This document shows positions 24,702 to 34,204 of a stretch of DNA of 64,000 nt, in pieces (the first letter of the stretch is position 1; each line of letters starts with the position of its first letter). The stretch lies in assembly GCF_028858725.1 (NCBI RefSeq), contig NC_084769.1:2225001-2289000 (forward strand). Reading direction: 5' to 3'. A program made the translations under genes and the position numbers. A model generated the notes under the pieces. That model was not told the origin of the DNA. It searched no databases and worked only from the letters and a program-made list of their open reading frames with translations. The DNA comes from Colius striatus. Taxonomy: Eukaryota > Chordata > Aves > Coliiformes > Coliidae.

Positions 24702-25084
24702 GTATTTGTGGAGGGAAAGATGTTACTCCCTTTAACTCCACTGAAACACAACTCTTTAACCTTTATTAAAACCGACAGTTCTGCTCCCTATAGCCATGTA
24801 ATCAACTTTAAATCCTTTCTTCTTCACTCTACTACACTCTCCAGTGTAACCCCCCACCACTCTCTCATAGCTGTCCTTATTTACCCTACCCTAAAGATTT
24901 ATAACCATTCTCCTCCCCATTCCCACTTTCCTTTTCCTTTTATATGTGGGTTTGGTTCTTTTAAATCCTGGGGGGTTTTTCCTGCTGTAACACTGTTAGA
25001 GAAGAGGGAGGGTCTGTCTGACTTCCCAGCAGACCTCAGTGGCAGCGAAGCTCTCCTCCAACATGAAAGGGTGACCTGATGTAA

Positions 25085-25190
25085 GTCTCCTTTGTGACCT
25101 ACTCTAGGTGGTCCTGCTGTGGCGGGAGGGTTGGACTTGGATGACCTTTCGAGGTCCCTTCCAGCCTTTAAGCCTCTGAATCTGTGTTGC
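25085..25190 (+). mobile_element. CR1 LINE 3' tail
   Basis: Reads gacctactctaggtggtcc, ggttggacttggatgacc and cccttccagcc, then ends in a ctctgaatctgtg tail. This is the CR1 3' end in NEB sense orientation. The 5' limit is uncertain and may reach about 25000. Confidence 0.75.
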
Positions 25191-25388
25191 ATTTGTTGCA
25201 CCTGCTAAATAAAACCACAGAGCTCTTTGCCCCCAGCCCCTCGCAGGTGCAATCCACACTTCATTACTTCCAGGGGCAGCTTTTAGGGCACCTTAGAGCA
25301 GGCTGAGCTCCAGCAGACTCAAATGTTTTGCCTTGGTGTTGGATGATTGAGTTGTGATTCTGTGTTTTGGATGCTTCTTACCACGCAG

Positions 25389-25481
25389 GTGTTGTACAAA
25401 GAGAGCGTGGGGACTGGAACCCCCACCCCCGTCACCCCAGAGATGGAGAGGGTCAAACGCAACCAAGAGATCTGTAGCTCG
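25389..25481 (+). CDS. NEB: NEB exon, 31-aa simple repeat 9 (Cys variant)
   Basis: Opens VLYKESVGTGTPTPVTPE, contains MERVKRNQEIC and closes SS. It shares the Cys codon with the exons at 21786 and 22425, although two ISS/LSS exons lie between. Donor gtactt. Confidence 0.95.
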
Positions 25482-26039
25482 GTACTTTGCAAAGAAGGAA
25501 ACAACTTCCCCTTAACTCTGTTGAAAAGAACACTTTAACAGTGGTAACACTCCTTCCAGAATAACACTGACCCTGGCTCTACAGCAGCTCACAGGAGTGA
25601 TCACTGTACTCGTGTCTTACAGCGGTGCCTTTAGCTTCTCGTTGCAGGCTTTGGGTGCTTTTCCAGAGTGATTTTAATGCCCTACTCTAATCCTAAAAGC
25701 ACTTACCAAACTCCTCTGGTGTTTTTTTCCTCTGCAGTGCTGACATTCTTCTTTTAAAATATATACATGTAATTTCCACGTTCATAACATCCTCAGCCCC
25801 TCAATATGGTACCTTTGTGGCCTCCTGGATGTAGTACTGACACTGTGATCCTGTAGCTAAGAAGCCAGTGTGCCAAACCCTGCTTCTCCAGTAAAACACT
25901 AAGTGCCTTCTTTAAAAATGATACATAATCCCTAAGCCCTGGGAAAACAAATGCAAGACAAAAGAAGCCTTGGGCTTTGTTCCTCCAGATAGCTTTTATT
26001 TACTGCTGCTCTCTTTGGCTCCTTTCTCCCGTCTCACAG

Positions 26040-26132
26040 GTGTTGTATAAAGAAAACATAGGGAAAGCCACCCCAACCCCTGTCACTCCCGAGATGGAAA
26101 GAGTCAAGCGCAACCAAGAAATCATTAGCTCG
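26040..26132 (+). CDS. NEB: NEB exon, 31-aa simple repeat 10
   Basis: Opens VLYKENIGKATPTPVTPE, contains MERVKRNQEI and closes ISS. Exon ends TCG, donor gtattt, acceptor ctcacag. Confidence 0.95.
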
Positions 26133-26550
26133 GTATTTGTCACAGGAAACCAGTTCTGCAGCTGGGGCTGGAGCGTTTCACAGGGTGCTTAACAGGGCTG
26201 GGCAGCTTCCTAATGCACCTCCTCCCTCTGCTTACAACCACACAGTAACAGCTCCCCCGTTTAACGCTGGCTGAAGCAGGGGGCTTCTACAACTGGGTTT
26301 GACCTTTTTGTTGGGGGTGGAGATTGTTTTTCTGCATTGTTTTTTAACCCTTTCTTGCCACGAGCGTGCTCTCCCAGAGTTCATTCCCTACAGGACCTGT
26401 GTTTGGTAGGTGGTGCCCCAGCTCTAACCCTTTCTCAGTGTAATGATTCCAAAGCTGATAAACTGTATGCTGGTTTGGGGTGGGTTGGGTTTGGTTTGGA
26501 GCTGGCAGTGCCTTTTTAATGACATTTGGATACTCCCTTGTATCCTGTAG

Positions 26551-26643
26551 GTTTTGTACAAAGAAAATGTGGGGAAAGTGACCCCAACACCCATCACTCC
26601 AGAGATGGAGAGAGTCAAACGCAATCAAGAAATCATTAGCTCG
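26551..26643 (+). CDS. NEB: NEB exon, 31-aa simple repeat 11
   Basis: Opens VLYKENVGKVTPTPITPE, contains MERVKRNQEI and closes ISS. Exon ends TCG, donor gtaccc, one of the weakest in the set. Confidence 0.95.
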
Positions 26644-27574
26644 GTACCCTGAACCAGATTATCTTTTCTTCTGTGGTTTTCATCTTAATACAGTAACATT
26701 CTAACTACCTACTCAAAGTAGATTTTCATTTAAAAACCAAAAACTAGATACTTCTGTTTCTGCAAATTAATACTTCTAAAATGAAACTACTTCAGCGTTA
26801 ACAGTCTGATCCAGAAACTTGGGCCCTTTCTGCAGCTCCCTTTGTGCACCTGTGGGCTCTATCCAGACCATATTAGGAGCTGAGCATCCTTTGGTGAAGG
26901 TTTTCAGGTTGATCTCCCTGTGCTTAGTGCTTGAGCTTTCCTTGGCTTTTCAGGGGTGTTGGACTTTAGCGGAACAACGAACAAACAAGGGACCCAACCA
27001 CCTGACCCTGAAATACCCCACGCGAGAGTGTCCTGCTGTGACAGGTGACTTGGGATGGCTCAAGCAGAATGCCCTGAAAGGAAGGAGACTGTTCCCTTGC
27101 AGGCTGGGGTGTCAGTGACAGCTTTGAGGTGGCCTGATGGACTTGGGAGACCCATGGGTGTAATGGTGCAGTGATGCCAGACACCCACCCATCTTTATTT
27201 AGCTGCCCAGCGTGGCAACAAAACTCCCTCCCCAAAAGGTCGTGAATCGCTTCAAATACAGTCCAAACAGCAGCTAAAACATCACCTCAGTAGTTGGCTA
27301 GGGTGTCAGGCAGCTTCCCCAGCCTCTGGTTGTAGCTGGATAGAGCCCTGCATTGTTAACCAGAAAAATAACAAGTTTTCCTTCAGAGTTTCTTCCTTCT
27401 GCTCCCCATTCCTCGGAGCGGAGGGTGTTTGGCTTTTGTGCAGTGCTGCCTCTCATAATCAGCCCTGACTTCTTTTGAAACCTGGTAACAAAGTAATGCT
27501 CTGTGTTCAAGGCCTGGGGATTTTTTGGGGGGGTGGTGGTTTCAGACACAGGATACATCTTCTGTATCCCACAG

Positions 27575-27667
27575 GTATTGTACAAAGAGAACTTGGGGCG
27601 AGCAACCCCTGCGCCCATCACTCCAGAGATGGAGAGAGTCAAACGCAATCAAGAACAGATTAGCTCG
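27575..27667 (+). CDS. NEB: NEB exon, 31-aa simple repeat 12
   Basis: Opens VLYKENLGRATPAPITPE, contains MERVKRNQEQ and closes ISS. Exon ends TCG, donor gtattg, acceptor cccacag. Confidence 0.95.
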
Positions 27668-27990
27668 GTATTGTCTGGAAGCAGTAAAAGGGATATGAGG
27701 GAGCACTTGTTTTTAACAACTTCAGTCTGCCTGGTTTTCTTTAACCCTCTAATTTTTTTGTCCTTCAACGTTAGAAAGTCATTTCTTAAACTTTCTGTCA
27801 CTTCGGAGACTTTTTTGCCCCCCTTCATTAACTTTTTAATACTATTTTTCCTCTGACCTTTTGCCTCTCTTTGTTTCTTTCTTTTTTTTTTTCCCCTCTT
27901 TTCTTAATGGATGGTGTTTTACTCTAAACCCAGTAACACAGAGGTTTCCAGTTGTGCCTTTGTGACCTTGGGTTCCTCTGTGGTCTCCAG

Positions 27991-28083
27991 GTTGTGTACA
28001 AAGAAGGCTTAGGGAAGGCAACCCCCACCCCGGTCACTCCCGAGATGGAGAGAGTCAAACGCAATCAAGAACACATTAGCTCG
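27991..28083 (+). CDS. NEB: NEB exon, 31-aa simple repeat 13
   Basis: Opens VVYKEGLGKATPTPVTPE, contains MERVKRNQEH and closes ISS. Exon ends TCG, donor gtattg, acceptor tctccag. Confidence 0.95.
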
Positions 28084-28379
28084 GTATTGAAAGACAACAC
28101 ACAACTGCCTTAGCTTAAAAATAACCACTCTGAACAAAAGCTCCACTTCTAATTCCTTATTTTCTCCCTTTTCCTCTTTTTTTGCCTATTTCCCCCCTTT
28201 GATAGTGGCACCTTTTGCTCTAGCAAGTAACGTTTTAGACGCTTCCTTTCCCACCATCTTTTCTCTCTCCCCCGCCCCTGGGCAGTGATGGGTTTATTGT
28301 TTAAACAATAACACCACGTGCAGAAAGGGGCTGTGAATCCCTCCAGCCTGACTTGTGGACTCCCTCTTGCACGCTGTAG

Positions 28380-28472
28380 GTTTTGTACAAGGAACATCTG
28401 GCGAAGGGAACTCCCACCCCGATGACTCCGGAGATGGAGAGAGCCAAACGCAACCAGGAAAACATCAGCTCG
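28380..28472 (+). CDS. NEB: NEB exon, 31-aa simple repeat 14
   Basis: Opens VLYKEHLAKGTPTPMTPE, contains MERAKRNQEN and closes ISS. Last 93-nt repeat exon; its donor gtacgt is closer to consensus than its neighbours. Confidence 0.95.
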
Positions 28473-28894
28473 GTACGTGCTGCTCACAGCCAGGGGATGG
28501 AAATGCATCCAAAAGGATCCTTTCAGCCCCTGCAGGTGGTAACATCACTACTTAGCTACTGTGCTTGGAAGGATGAAGTAGGCAGAGGGAAATGCATAGC
28601 ACAGGCTCTTTGCTTCGTGCTGCAGTGGAGCGTTTCTCTCCCTGTGATTCACTGCTTTAGCTGGAGGTGGTTTCTCTAAACAACACCTGAATTTCATATG
28701 ACATATGTTACCTTCAAGCCTCTGTTAAGTGCCTTCTGGTTCTGCTGCTCTCACACTGTATGAGATGTAAAATGGTCATTCTTCAGTATTTGGATGTCAG
28801 ACATTCTGTGTGAAACCAAAACACATCTGGAAATGGCCTTTAGGCCCTTTGCTACCCTGTCACTCCAGAGGCAAACCCTGACCTACCCTGTGCT

Positions 28895-29020
28895 GTCAAT
28901 CACAGAAAGGTTTGGGAAGGGACTTGTTACCCAGCCCAACCCCCTGCAGGGAGCAGGGGCATCTTCCACTAGATCCAAGCCCCATCCAACCTGGCCGTGG
29001 ATGTTGTCATGGCTTGCTGA
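28895..29020 (-). mobile_element. CR1 LINE fragment
   Basis: Contains ccactagatccaagcccc and atccaacctggccgtgg, the reverse complement of the CR1 3' part. Antisense to NEB, and lies just before a plus-oriented copy. Confidence 0.65.
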
Positions 29021-29127
29021 GTACCGCACTAACTGCAAGTGCTGAGAGCAGCATGCTGCAAGGTTAAGACAGATAAGGAGCTTGTAGGTAAGGAATGTTT
29101 GGGATGGAATCCACAGCTGCCCCTGTC

Positions 29128-29455
29128 TCATATAGTTATGAAAAAGTATGGAGGGTGGGTGTGAGGAGGCTGGAGCCAGGCTGTGCTCAGGGATGGCCAA
29201 TGACAGGACAAGGGGCAACGGGGACAAGCTGCAACAGAAGAGGTTCCCAAGAAACATGAGGAAAAACTTCCCTGCTGAGGTGAGGGAGCACTGGCAGGGG
29301 CTGCCCAGATGGGCTGTGGAGTCTCCTTCTCTGGAGACATTCCAACCCAGCTGGATGAGCTCCTGTGTGCCCTGCTCTAGGTGGTGCTGCTCTGGCAGGG
29401 GATTGCACTGGGTGAGCTTTGCAGGTCCCTTCCAGCCCTTGAGATTCTGTGACAT
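29128..29455 (+). mobile_element. CR1 LINE 3' fragment, young-looking
   Basis: Contains ggccaatgacaggacaagg, gggctgcccagatgggctg, then gtcccttccagcccttgag and a ttctgtg end. NEB sense orientation. Very similar to the copies at 39727 and 52513, so probably from one recent subfamily. A 200-codon open frame running through it (29148-29750) is not a gene. Confidence 0.85.
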
Positions 29456-29597
29456 GGGTTCTCACGTGATCCCCCAACACTGCTCCTGCTGCTTTTTCTC
29501 CTCCCTCCTTTGCCAGGTGGCTTCAGTGCAGCTCACGCCTCGTGGTGCAGAGGTAGCTGTGTGCCCTGTGCTCACTCACTTTTGTCTCCCCTGGCAG

Positions 29598-29705
29598 GTT
29601 CTTTATTCAGACAGCTTCAGGAAGCAAGTGCAAGGCAAAGCCGCTTATGTGCTGGATACCCCAGAGATGCGGCGGGTGCGAGAGACACAGAAGCACATCT
29701 CCACA
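29598..29705 (+). CDS. NEB: NEB exon, 36-aa module after the simple repeats
   Basis: Opens VLYSDSFRKQVQGKAAYV, contains DTPEMRRVRETQKH and closes IST. The YK lysine is replaced by serine (YS). Donor gtaaga returns to near consensus. Confidence 0.95.
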
Positions 29706-29996
29706 GTAAGAGCACTGCCACAGGGATGCTTAACCTGGCAAATGGTGTAAACACAAGCGTAACCCCTGAGACTTCCTGGGGCTGGCAGCTCAAGGACTGA
29801 TGTACATAGACCAGGTTTGGCTACCCAGACTCTGAAATGCCCAAAGGCAGGAGTGGCTGCAGGACGGGCGTGTTTGGGATTAGGTTCTCTCGTTGTTCCT
29901 TGGCTTAGAGGCAGCCTAGAAACTCACCCGAGGTACACAGGAGTGAAAATCACTCGCCTCAGCTGCAGAGAACGGATGTTTCACTTCCAATTACAG

Positions 29997-30180
29997 GTGA
30001 AGTACCACGAAGACTTTGAGAAGAGCAAAGGCAGTTTCACCCCTGTGGTCACCGACCCCATCACGGAGCGTGTGAAGAAGAACATGCAGGACTTCAGCGA
30101 CATCAGCTACCGCGGCATCCAGAGGAGGGTGGTGGAGATGGAGCGCAAGCGCGTGGACCAGGACCAGGAGAACCTCACAG
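29997..30180 (+). CDS. NEB: NEB exon, last nebulin module plus linker (61 aa)
   Basis: Opens VKYHEDFEKSKGSFTPVV, continues to MQDFSDISYRGIQ, where a second SDISY follows, and then a charged stretch MERKRVDQDQENLT. It ends in phase 1, the first non-phase-0 junction of the NEB part. Donor gtaaag, acceptor attacag. Confidence 0.95.
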
Positions 30181-30389
30181 GTAAAGCAGAGCCAGGTCCT
30201 GCAAGGACTCCAAACACCAGCTGCCCTGGGTGAGCTGTTTGATGAAAGCTCAGCCATGTCAATTCCAATGTGTCAGTACTTGGGAGTGAGGTTTTTGATC
30301 CAAGTCCTGTTTGAAAACACTCTCCTTCAGCAGCTGTAAATCACCTGTGGTCTGCTGCTCCCACTCTGCCCAACTTTCTAAGGCAGTGC

Positions 30390-30800
30390 AGGATCTACAT
30401 GGCTTTCTTCCCTATGAAGAAAGGCTGTGGGACCTGGGGCTGTTTAGAGAAGACTGAGAGGGGATGTCATTAGTATTTATAAGTATATAAATGGTGGGTG
30501 GCAGGTCGGGGCATCCTTTTTTCTATTGTATCTAGCAGCAAGACAAGGGGTGATGGGATGAAGCTGGAACACAAACAGTTCCATTTAAACATAGGAAGAA
30601 GCTATTTCACTGTGAGATGAGGGGGCCCTGGCCCAGGCTGCCCAGGGAGGGTGTGGAGGCTCCTTCTTGGAAGGCTTCAAGACCCACCCAGACATGTTCC
30701 TATGTGACCTGATCTAGATGAACCTGCTTCTGCAGGGGGGTTGGACTGGATGAGCTCTAAAGGACCCTTCCAACTCAACCATTCTATGCTGCTGTGATTC
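30390..30800 (+). mobile_element. CR1 LINE 3' fragment
   Basis: Reads agaaaggctgtgggacctg, gatgaagctggaacacaaa, gcccaggctgcccagggag and ttggactggatgagctc, with a ccattctatg...gattctta tail. Sense to NEB, about 200 nt before the next exon. Confidence 0.85.
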
Positions 30801-30998
30801 TTACATTTGAACTTCACCTCCACCCCACTAGAGAAATGCCCTAGCTCCCTGGATGTGATTTGTTTTAAAGCCTAGCTGTGCTACAGATCTGAGAAACACA
30901 GGTTGATGAAACAGTGCCTGCCCTCTCCTGCCACGCTGCTGCCCGTGCGGGAGCCCTGCAGCAGTGCTCCTCAGCAGCTGCCCTCGTTCCTCTTTTAG

Positions 30999-31091
30999 GC
31001 CTCCGCGTCTGGCGCACAAATCCCGGCTCCGTCTTTGACTATGACCCAGCAGAAGACAACATCCAGTCCAGGAGCTTACACATGATCTCTG
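30999..31091 (+). CDS. NEB: NEB exon, linker to serine-rich region (31 aa)
   Basis: Encodes GLRVWRTNPGSVFDYDP followed by AEDNIQSRSLHMIS, a segment strictly conserved in vertebrate nebulin C-termini. Phase 1-1 and 93 nt, so skipping keeps frame. The donor gtttgt is weak; the alternative of ending one base earlier gives no GT. Confidence 0.95.
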
Positions 31092-31834
31092 GTTTGTCCC
31101 ACTCTGTGCACAGTAGGTTTCATCTTGAGCAAAGGCTCAACCAGGCTGAGCTCTCTGCCTCTGCAGGAAGGCCTGACTTGACCTGCCTTCAGCTCCAATT
31201 AGAGCTGAGAGTTCACAAGGGACACAGCTCCGGGGAGAATCCAGCACTAGAGGAGGAACTGGCTGTGGCTCCTCCTCCCCAGCATAGCTCTATACCCACC
31301 TCTGCCTGCACGTGCAACAGAGCTAATCATCTCACTGTTCTATGCCAGTGCTCCAACACAGGCCCAGAGAGGACTGCTCAGATGATCCCCAGGTGGCACA
31401 ACACAAGTGCTTACCTGTCACACGTGCTCCAAAAATACCGTCCCTCAGTTACCTTGTTTTCTTTCTAAAACTCCATCCCTGCTCATTGTTTGAGGTGCTG
31501 CATCCTCAATGACAGAAAGCAGGGCCCCAGGGTGGCTCAGATGTGTGCCAGCTGAGGAAGGAAAGCAGGGGGTGATTAATTAATTGGCATAAAAGTTTTG
31601 GAGGTGGTGAGCACAAAAGGACAGTGCTCTGAATATCATGGGTAACAGGGACATCATAACTGTGAGTTGAACTTGAGCAGGGTGTCCATAGAGTCCTTTT
31701 TAAGAGCCCTGGAAAATGCCTCTGAGTAACCACAGAACCATCCAGTGCTGGATTCCCATGGTCCTTCCATCCCCTTGGTACCACAGAGCAGTGGTTGGAC
31801 CGAGCCTGCAGCTGCAGGCAGGTTTCTGCCGGAC

Positions 31835-31928
31835 ACATCTGATCTAGGTGGGACCTGCTGTGGCAGCGGGGTTGGACTGGTTGATCTCTAAAGGTCTCTT
31901 CCAACCCCACCATGCTGTGATTCTGTGC
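31835..31928 (+). mobile_element. CR1 LINE 3' tail, short
   Basis: Reads ctgatctaggtgggacctg, ggttggactggttgatctc, ttccaaccccaccatgctg and ends gattctgtg. Sense to NEB. Confidence 0.8.
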
Positions 31929-32004
31929 TAAGCAGAGCCCCTGGGGGCTGGTAACGGGGCAGAGTTTGGAGGGGGGGTGTCTCAAAGCACATGCATGCAC
32001 AGGC

Positions 32005-32190
32005 CCCTGTGGGGGTGTACATGGGGTATATGTGTGTGTGTACATGTGGGGGGGGTGGGTACATGGTGTGTGTGTACATGGGTGGGTGTTTGTGTACATA
32101 GTGTGTGTGTACATGGGGGGGGGTGTGTGTAGATGGTGTGTGTGTGTGTGTAGATGGTGTGTGTGTGTGTAGATGGTGTGTGTGCACAGC
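32005..32190. repeat. GT-rich minisatellite (tgtgtacatggg-type)
   Basis: Tandem, imperfect units of a GT run followed by acatgggg or agatggt, ending about 45 nt before the next NEB exon. It generates long spurious open frames on the minus strand (31506-32309, 31888-32685) rich in THTH and TPST. Confidence 0.9.
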
Positions 32191-32233
32191 CCAGGCGTGG
32201 TGCGGGCGCTGACGGGGCCGTGCCGTGCCGCAG

Positions 32234-32386
32234 TGCAAGCGCAGCGCCGCAGCCGCGAGCACTCCCGCTCCGCCAGCGCCCTCAGCCTCAGCGCCGGCCC
32301 CGACGACAAGTCCGAGCCGTCCGACGGCGTGGAGCAGCGCCTGTCCTACTACAGCAACGGCGGCTTCTTCACCTCCACCGCAACAG
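32234..32386 (+). CDS. NEB: NEB exon, serine-rich region (51 aa)
   Basis: Encodes VQAQRRSREHSRSASALS, then a GPDDKSEPSDG acidic patch and YYSNGGFFTSTAT. This is the serine-rich region before the SH3 domain, matching vertebrate nebulin. Phase 1-1, 153 nt, skippable. The acceptor (gtgccgtgccgcag) has almost no pyrimidine tract. Donor gtacgg. Very GC-rich. Confidence 0.93.
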
Positions 32387-32519
32387 GTACGGGGCCGGGG
32401 GTGAGGAGAGACGGGGCACGGCCTGGCACGGCTCAGGGCCGCTGGTTGCTTCAGCCAGGCAAGAGTCAGGGCTGCTGGGGGGAGCAGGGGCCTGGGATGT
32501 GTCTGTGAGGAGGACACAC

Positions 32520-32890
32520 CCCAGGGGCTGTTCAGCACTGAAAACAGAAGGCTGAGGGGGCACCTCGTCATCACTTCAAAGCACCCAAAGGGTGGTGTCA
32601 GGACGAGGGGGGGCCACTTTTTTCTGTAGTGTCCAGCAACAGGACAAGGAGTAACAAGCACAAGCTGGAACACAAAAAGTTCCACTTAAACACGAGGAGA
32701 AAGTCCTTTGGTGCTGAGGTGAGGGATCCCTGCCTGGCCCAGGCTGCCCAGGGAGGGTGTGGAGGCTCCTTCTTGGGAGGTTTCCAACCCCACCTGGACA
32801 CGTTCCTGTGCCCCCTGAGCCGGGGGAACCTGCTTGAGCAGGGGCTGGAGCAGCCCTGCAGGGCCCTTCCCTCCATTCTATGATTCCATG
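32520..32890 (+). mobile_element. CR1 LINE 3' fragment
   Basis: Contains caagctggaacacaaaaag, ggcccaggctgcccaggga, cccacctggacacgttcct and ends ccattctatgattcc. Sense to NEB. Confidence 0.85.
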
Positions 32891-33073
32891 TGATTTTAAG
32901 TGCAGTGCCCCTGCAAAATGTTGAGTTCTGGCCACATCCAACAGCTACACAACTGTACTTGAGTGGGCAAAAGGCAGATCTGACCCAACAAGCTACCCCT
33001 CGACCTTCATCCCGAGCAGCTCTGACCCTGCTGCAGCCTGTAATGAACCACACAACACGTTTCTCTCTTGCAG

Positions 33074-33183
33074 TGGGCTACAAACACGCCAAAACCATCG
33101 AGCTGCCACAGCAACGGTCGTCCTCGGTCGCCACCCAGCAGACGACGGTGTCCTCGGTTCCTTCCCACCCCTCCACGGCAGGG
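33074..33183 (+). CDS. NEB: NEB exon, serine-rich region to SH3 linker (37 aa)
   Basis: Encodes VGYKHAKTIELPQQRSSS, then VATQQTTVSSVPSHPS and TAG. The ELPQQRSSSVATQQTTVSS segment is almost invariant in nebulin. It enters in phase 1 and leaves in phase 0, so it cannot be skipped without a frameshift. Donor gtaagg. Confidence 0.95.
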
Positions 33184-33539
33184 GTAAGGCAAAAACCTTC
33201 CCTCCCACCCTGTGCCTGCTCCTGAGCTTGACTGGGAGTACGTGTGACACTGGTGTGGGGCTGGAGCTGCCTCGGGCTGACAGTGACCAAACAGAGGCTG
33301 AAAACCCTTTGTTTAGCAGCAGGACCACTAACAGACCCTGGTACGGTGGGACTCTGGTGCCTGGGTATTGAGAAGCAGCAGCTTGTGGCCTGAAGCAGGG
33401 AGACAGAGAGCAGCCCCTGCCCTCAGCAGTACTGGGGGAGCACTGGAACAAGGCAAAGGGTCACTTGCCCCTAAATCCCCTCCTCCCACTTTGGGTCTCA
33501 CCCATGGGCATGGCCAATTGTGCTGACCACGGGGCCCTA

Positions 33540-33975
33540 ATGAGCAGGGGACTGCAGGATCTGTGTGAGGAGGAAAGGCTGTGGGCCCTGGGGCTGTGCA
33601 GCCTGGAGAAGGGAAGCCTGAGCTCAGGAGCACCTCAGCAATGCTGGGCAATCTCTAAAGGATGGATGTGGAGAGGATGGGGCCAGGCTTTGTTCTGTAG
33701 CCAAGGTCAGGACAAGTGACAAGACAAGGGGGAGTGGGAACAAGCTGGAACATGAACAGTTCCACTGGGGCACAAGGAGCAAGTCCTTTGGTGCTGAGGT
33801 GAGGGAGCCCTGGCCCGGGCTGCCCAGGGAGGGTGTGGAGGCTCCTCAGGAGGTTTCCAACCCCAGCTGGACATGTTCCTGTGCCCCCTGAGCCAGGGGA
33901 ACCTGCTGTAGCAGGGGCTGGGGCTGGAGCAGCTCTGCAGGGCCTTTCCACCCCACCATGCTGGGCTTCCGTGAG
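33540..33975 (+). mobile_element. CR1 LINE 3' fragment next to the terminal NEB exon
   Basis: Contains gaggaaaggctgtgggccc, caagctggaacatgaacag, gcccgggctgcccagggag and ttccaccccaccatgctgg. Sense to NEB. Its 3' end lies only about 55 nt before the SH3 exon. Confidence 0.85.
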
Positions 33976-34030
33976 TCTCTGGTTCTAACTCCCTTGCTTT
34001 TTGCCCCCCTCCCTTTCCTCAACCCCGCAG

Positions 34031-34204
34031 AAGACCTACCGGGCCATGTACGACTACATGGCGGCTGATGCCGACGAGGTGTCGTTCAAGGACGGCGACA
34101 CCATCGTGAACGTGCAGGCGATCGACGAGGGCTGGATGTACGGCACGGTGCAGCGCACGGGCCGCACCGGCATGCTCCCGGCCAACTACGTGGAGGCCCT
34201 CTGA
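34031..34204 (+). CDS. NEB: NEB terminal coding exon, SH3 domain and stop
   Basis: Encodes 57 residues and TGA. The SH3 fold is plain: AMYDY (ALYDY motif), DADEVSF (RT loop), GWMYG (n-Src/distal region) and LPANYVEAL (3-10 helix and last strand). Nebulin SH3 sits in the Z-disc and binds proline-rich partners such as N-WASP and palladin-family proteins (established for the family). Third codon positions are G or C in 55 of 57 codons. Confidence 0.98.
   Translation, partial: KTYRAMYDYMAADADEVSFKDGDTIVNVQAIDEGWMYGTVQRTGRTGMLPANYVEAL

Noticed and set aside
26948..27040. A second candidate for a decayed NEB repeat exon (caggggtgttgg, ctgaaata, cgagagtg)
   Set aside because: Matches to the repeat exons are short and out of spacing; weaker than the case at 21139.
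28883..29750. Open frames of 190-200 codons on both strands
   Set aside because: They run through a CR1 3' fragment, and the plus one also runs into the NEB exon at 29598.
31506..32685. Minus-strand open frames of 265-267 codons rich in Thr, His and Pro
   Set aside because: They are created by the GT minisatellite and CR1 sequence; low-complexity and without homology to a known family.
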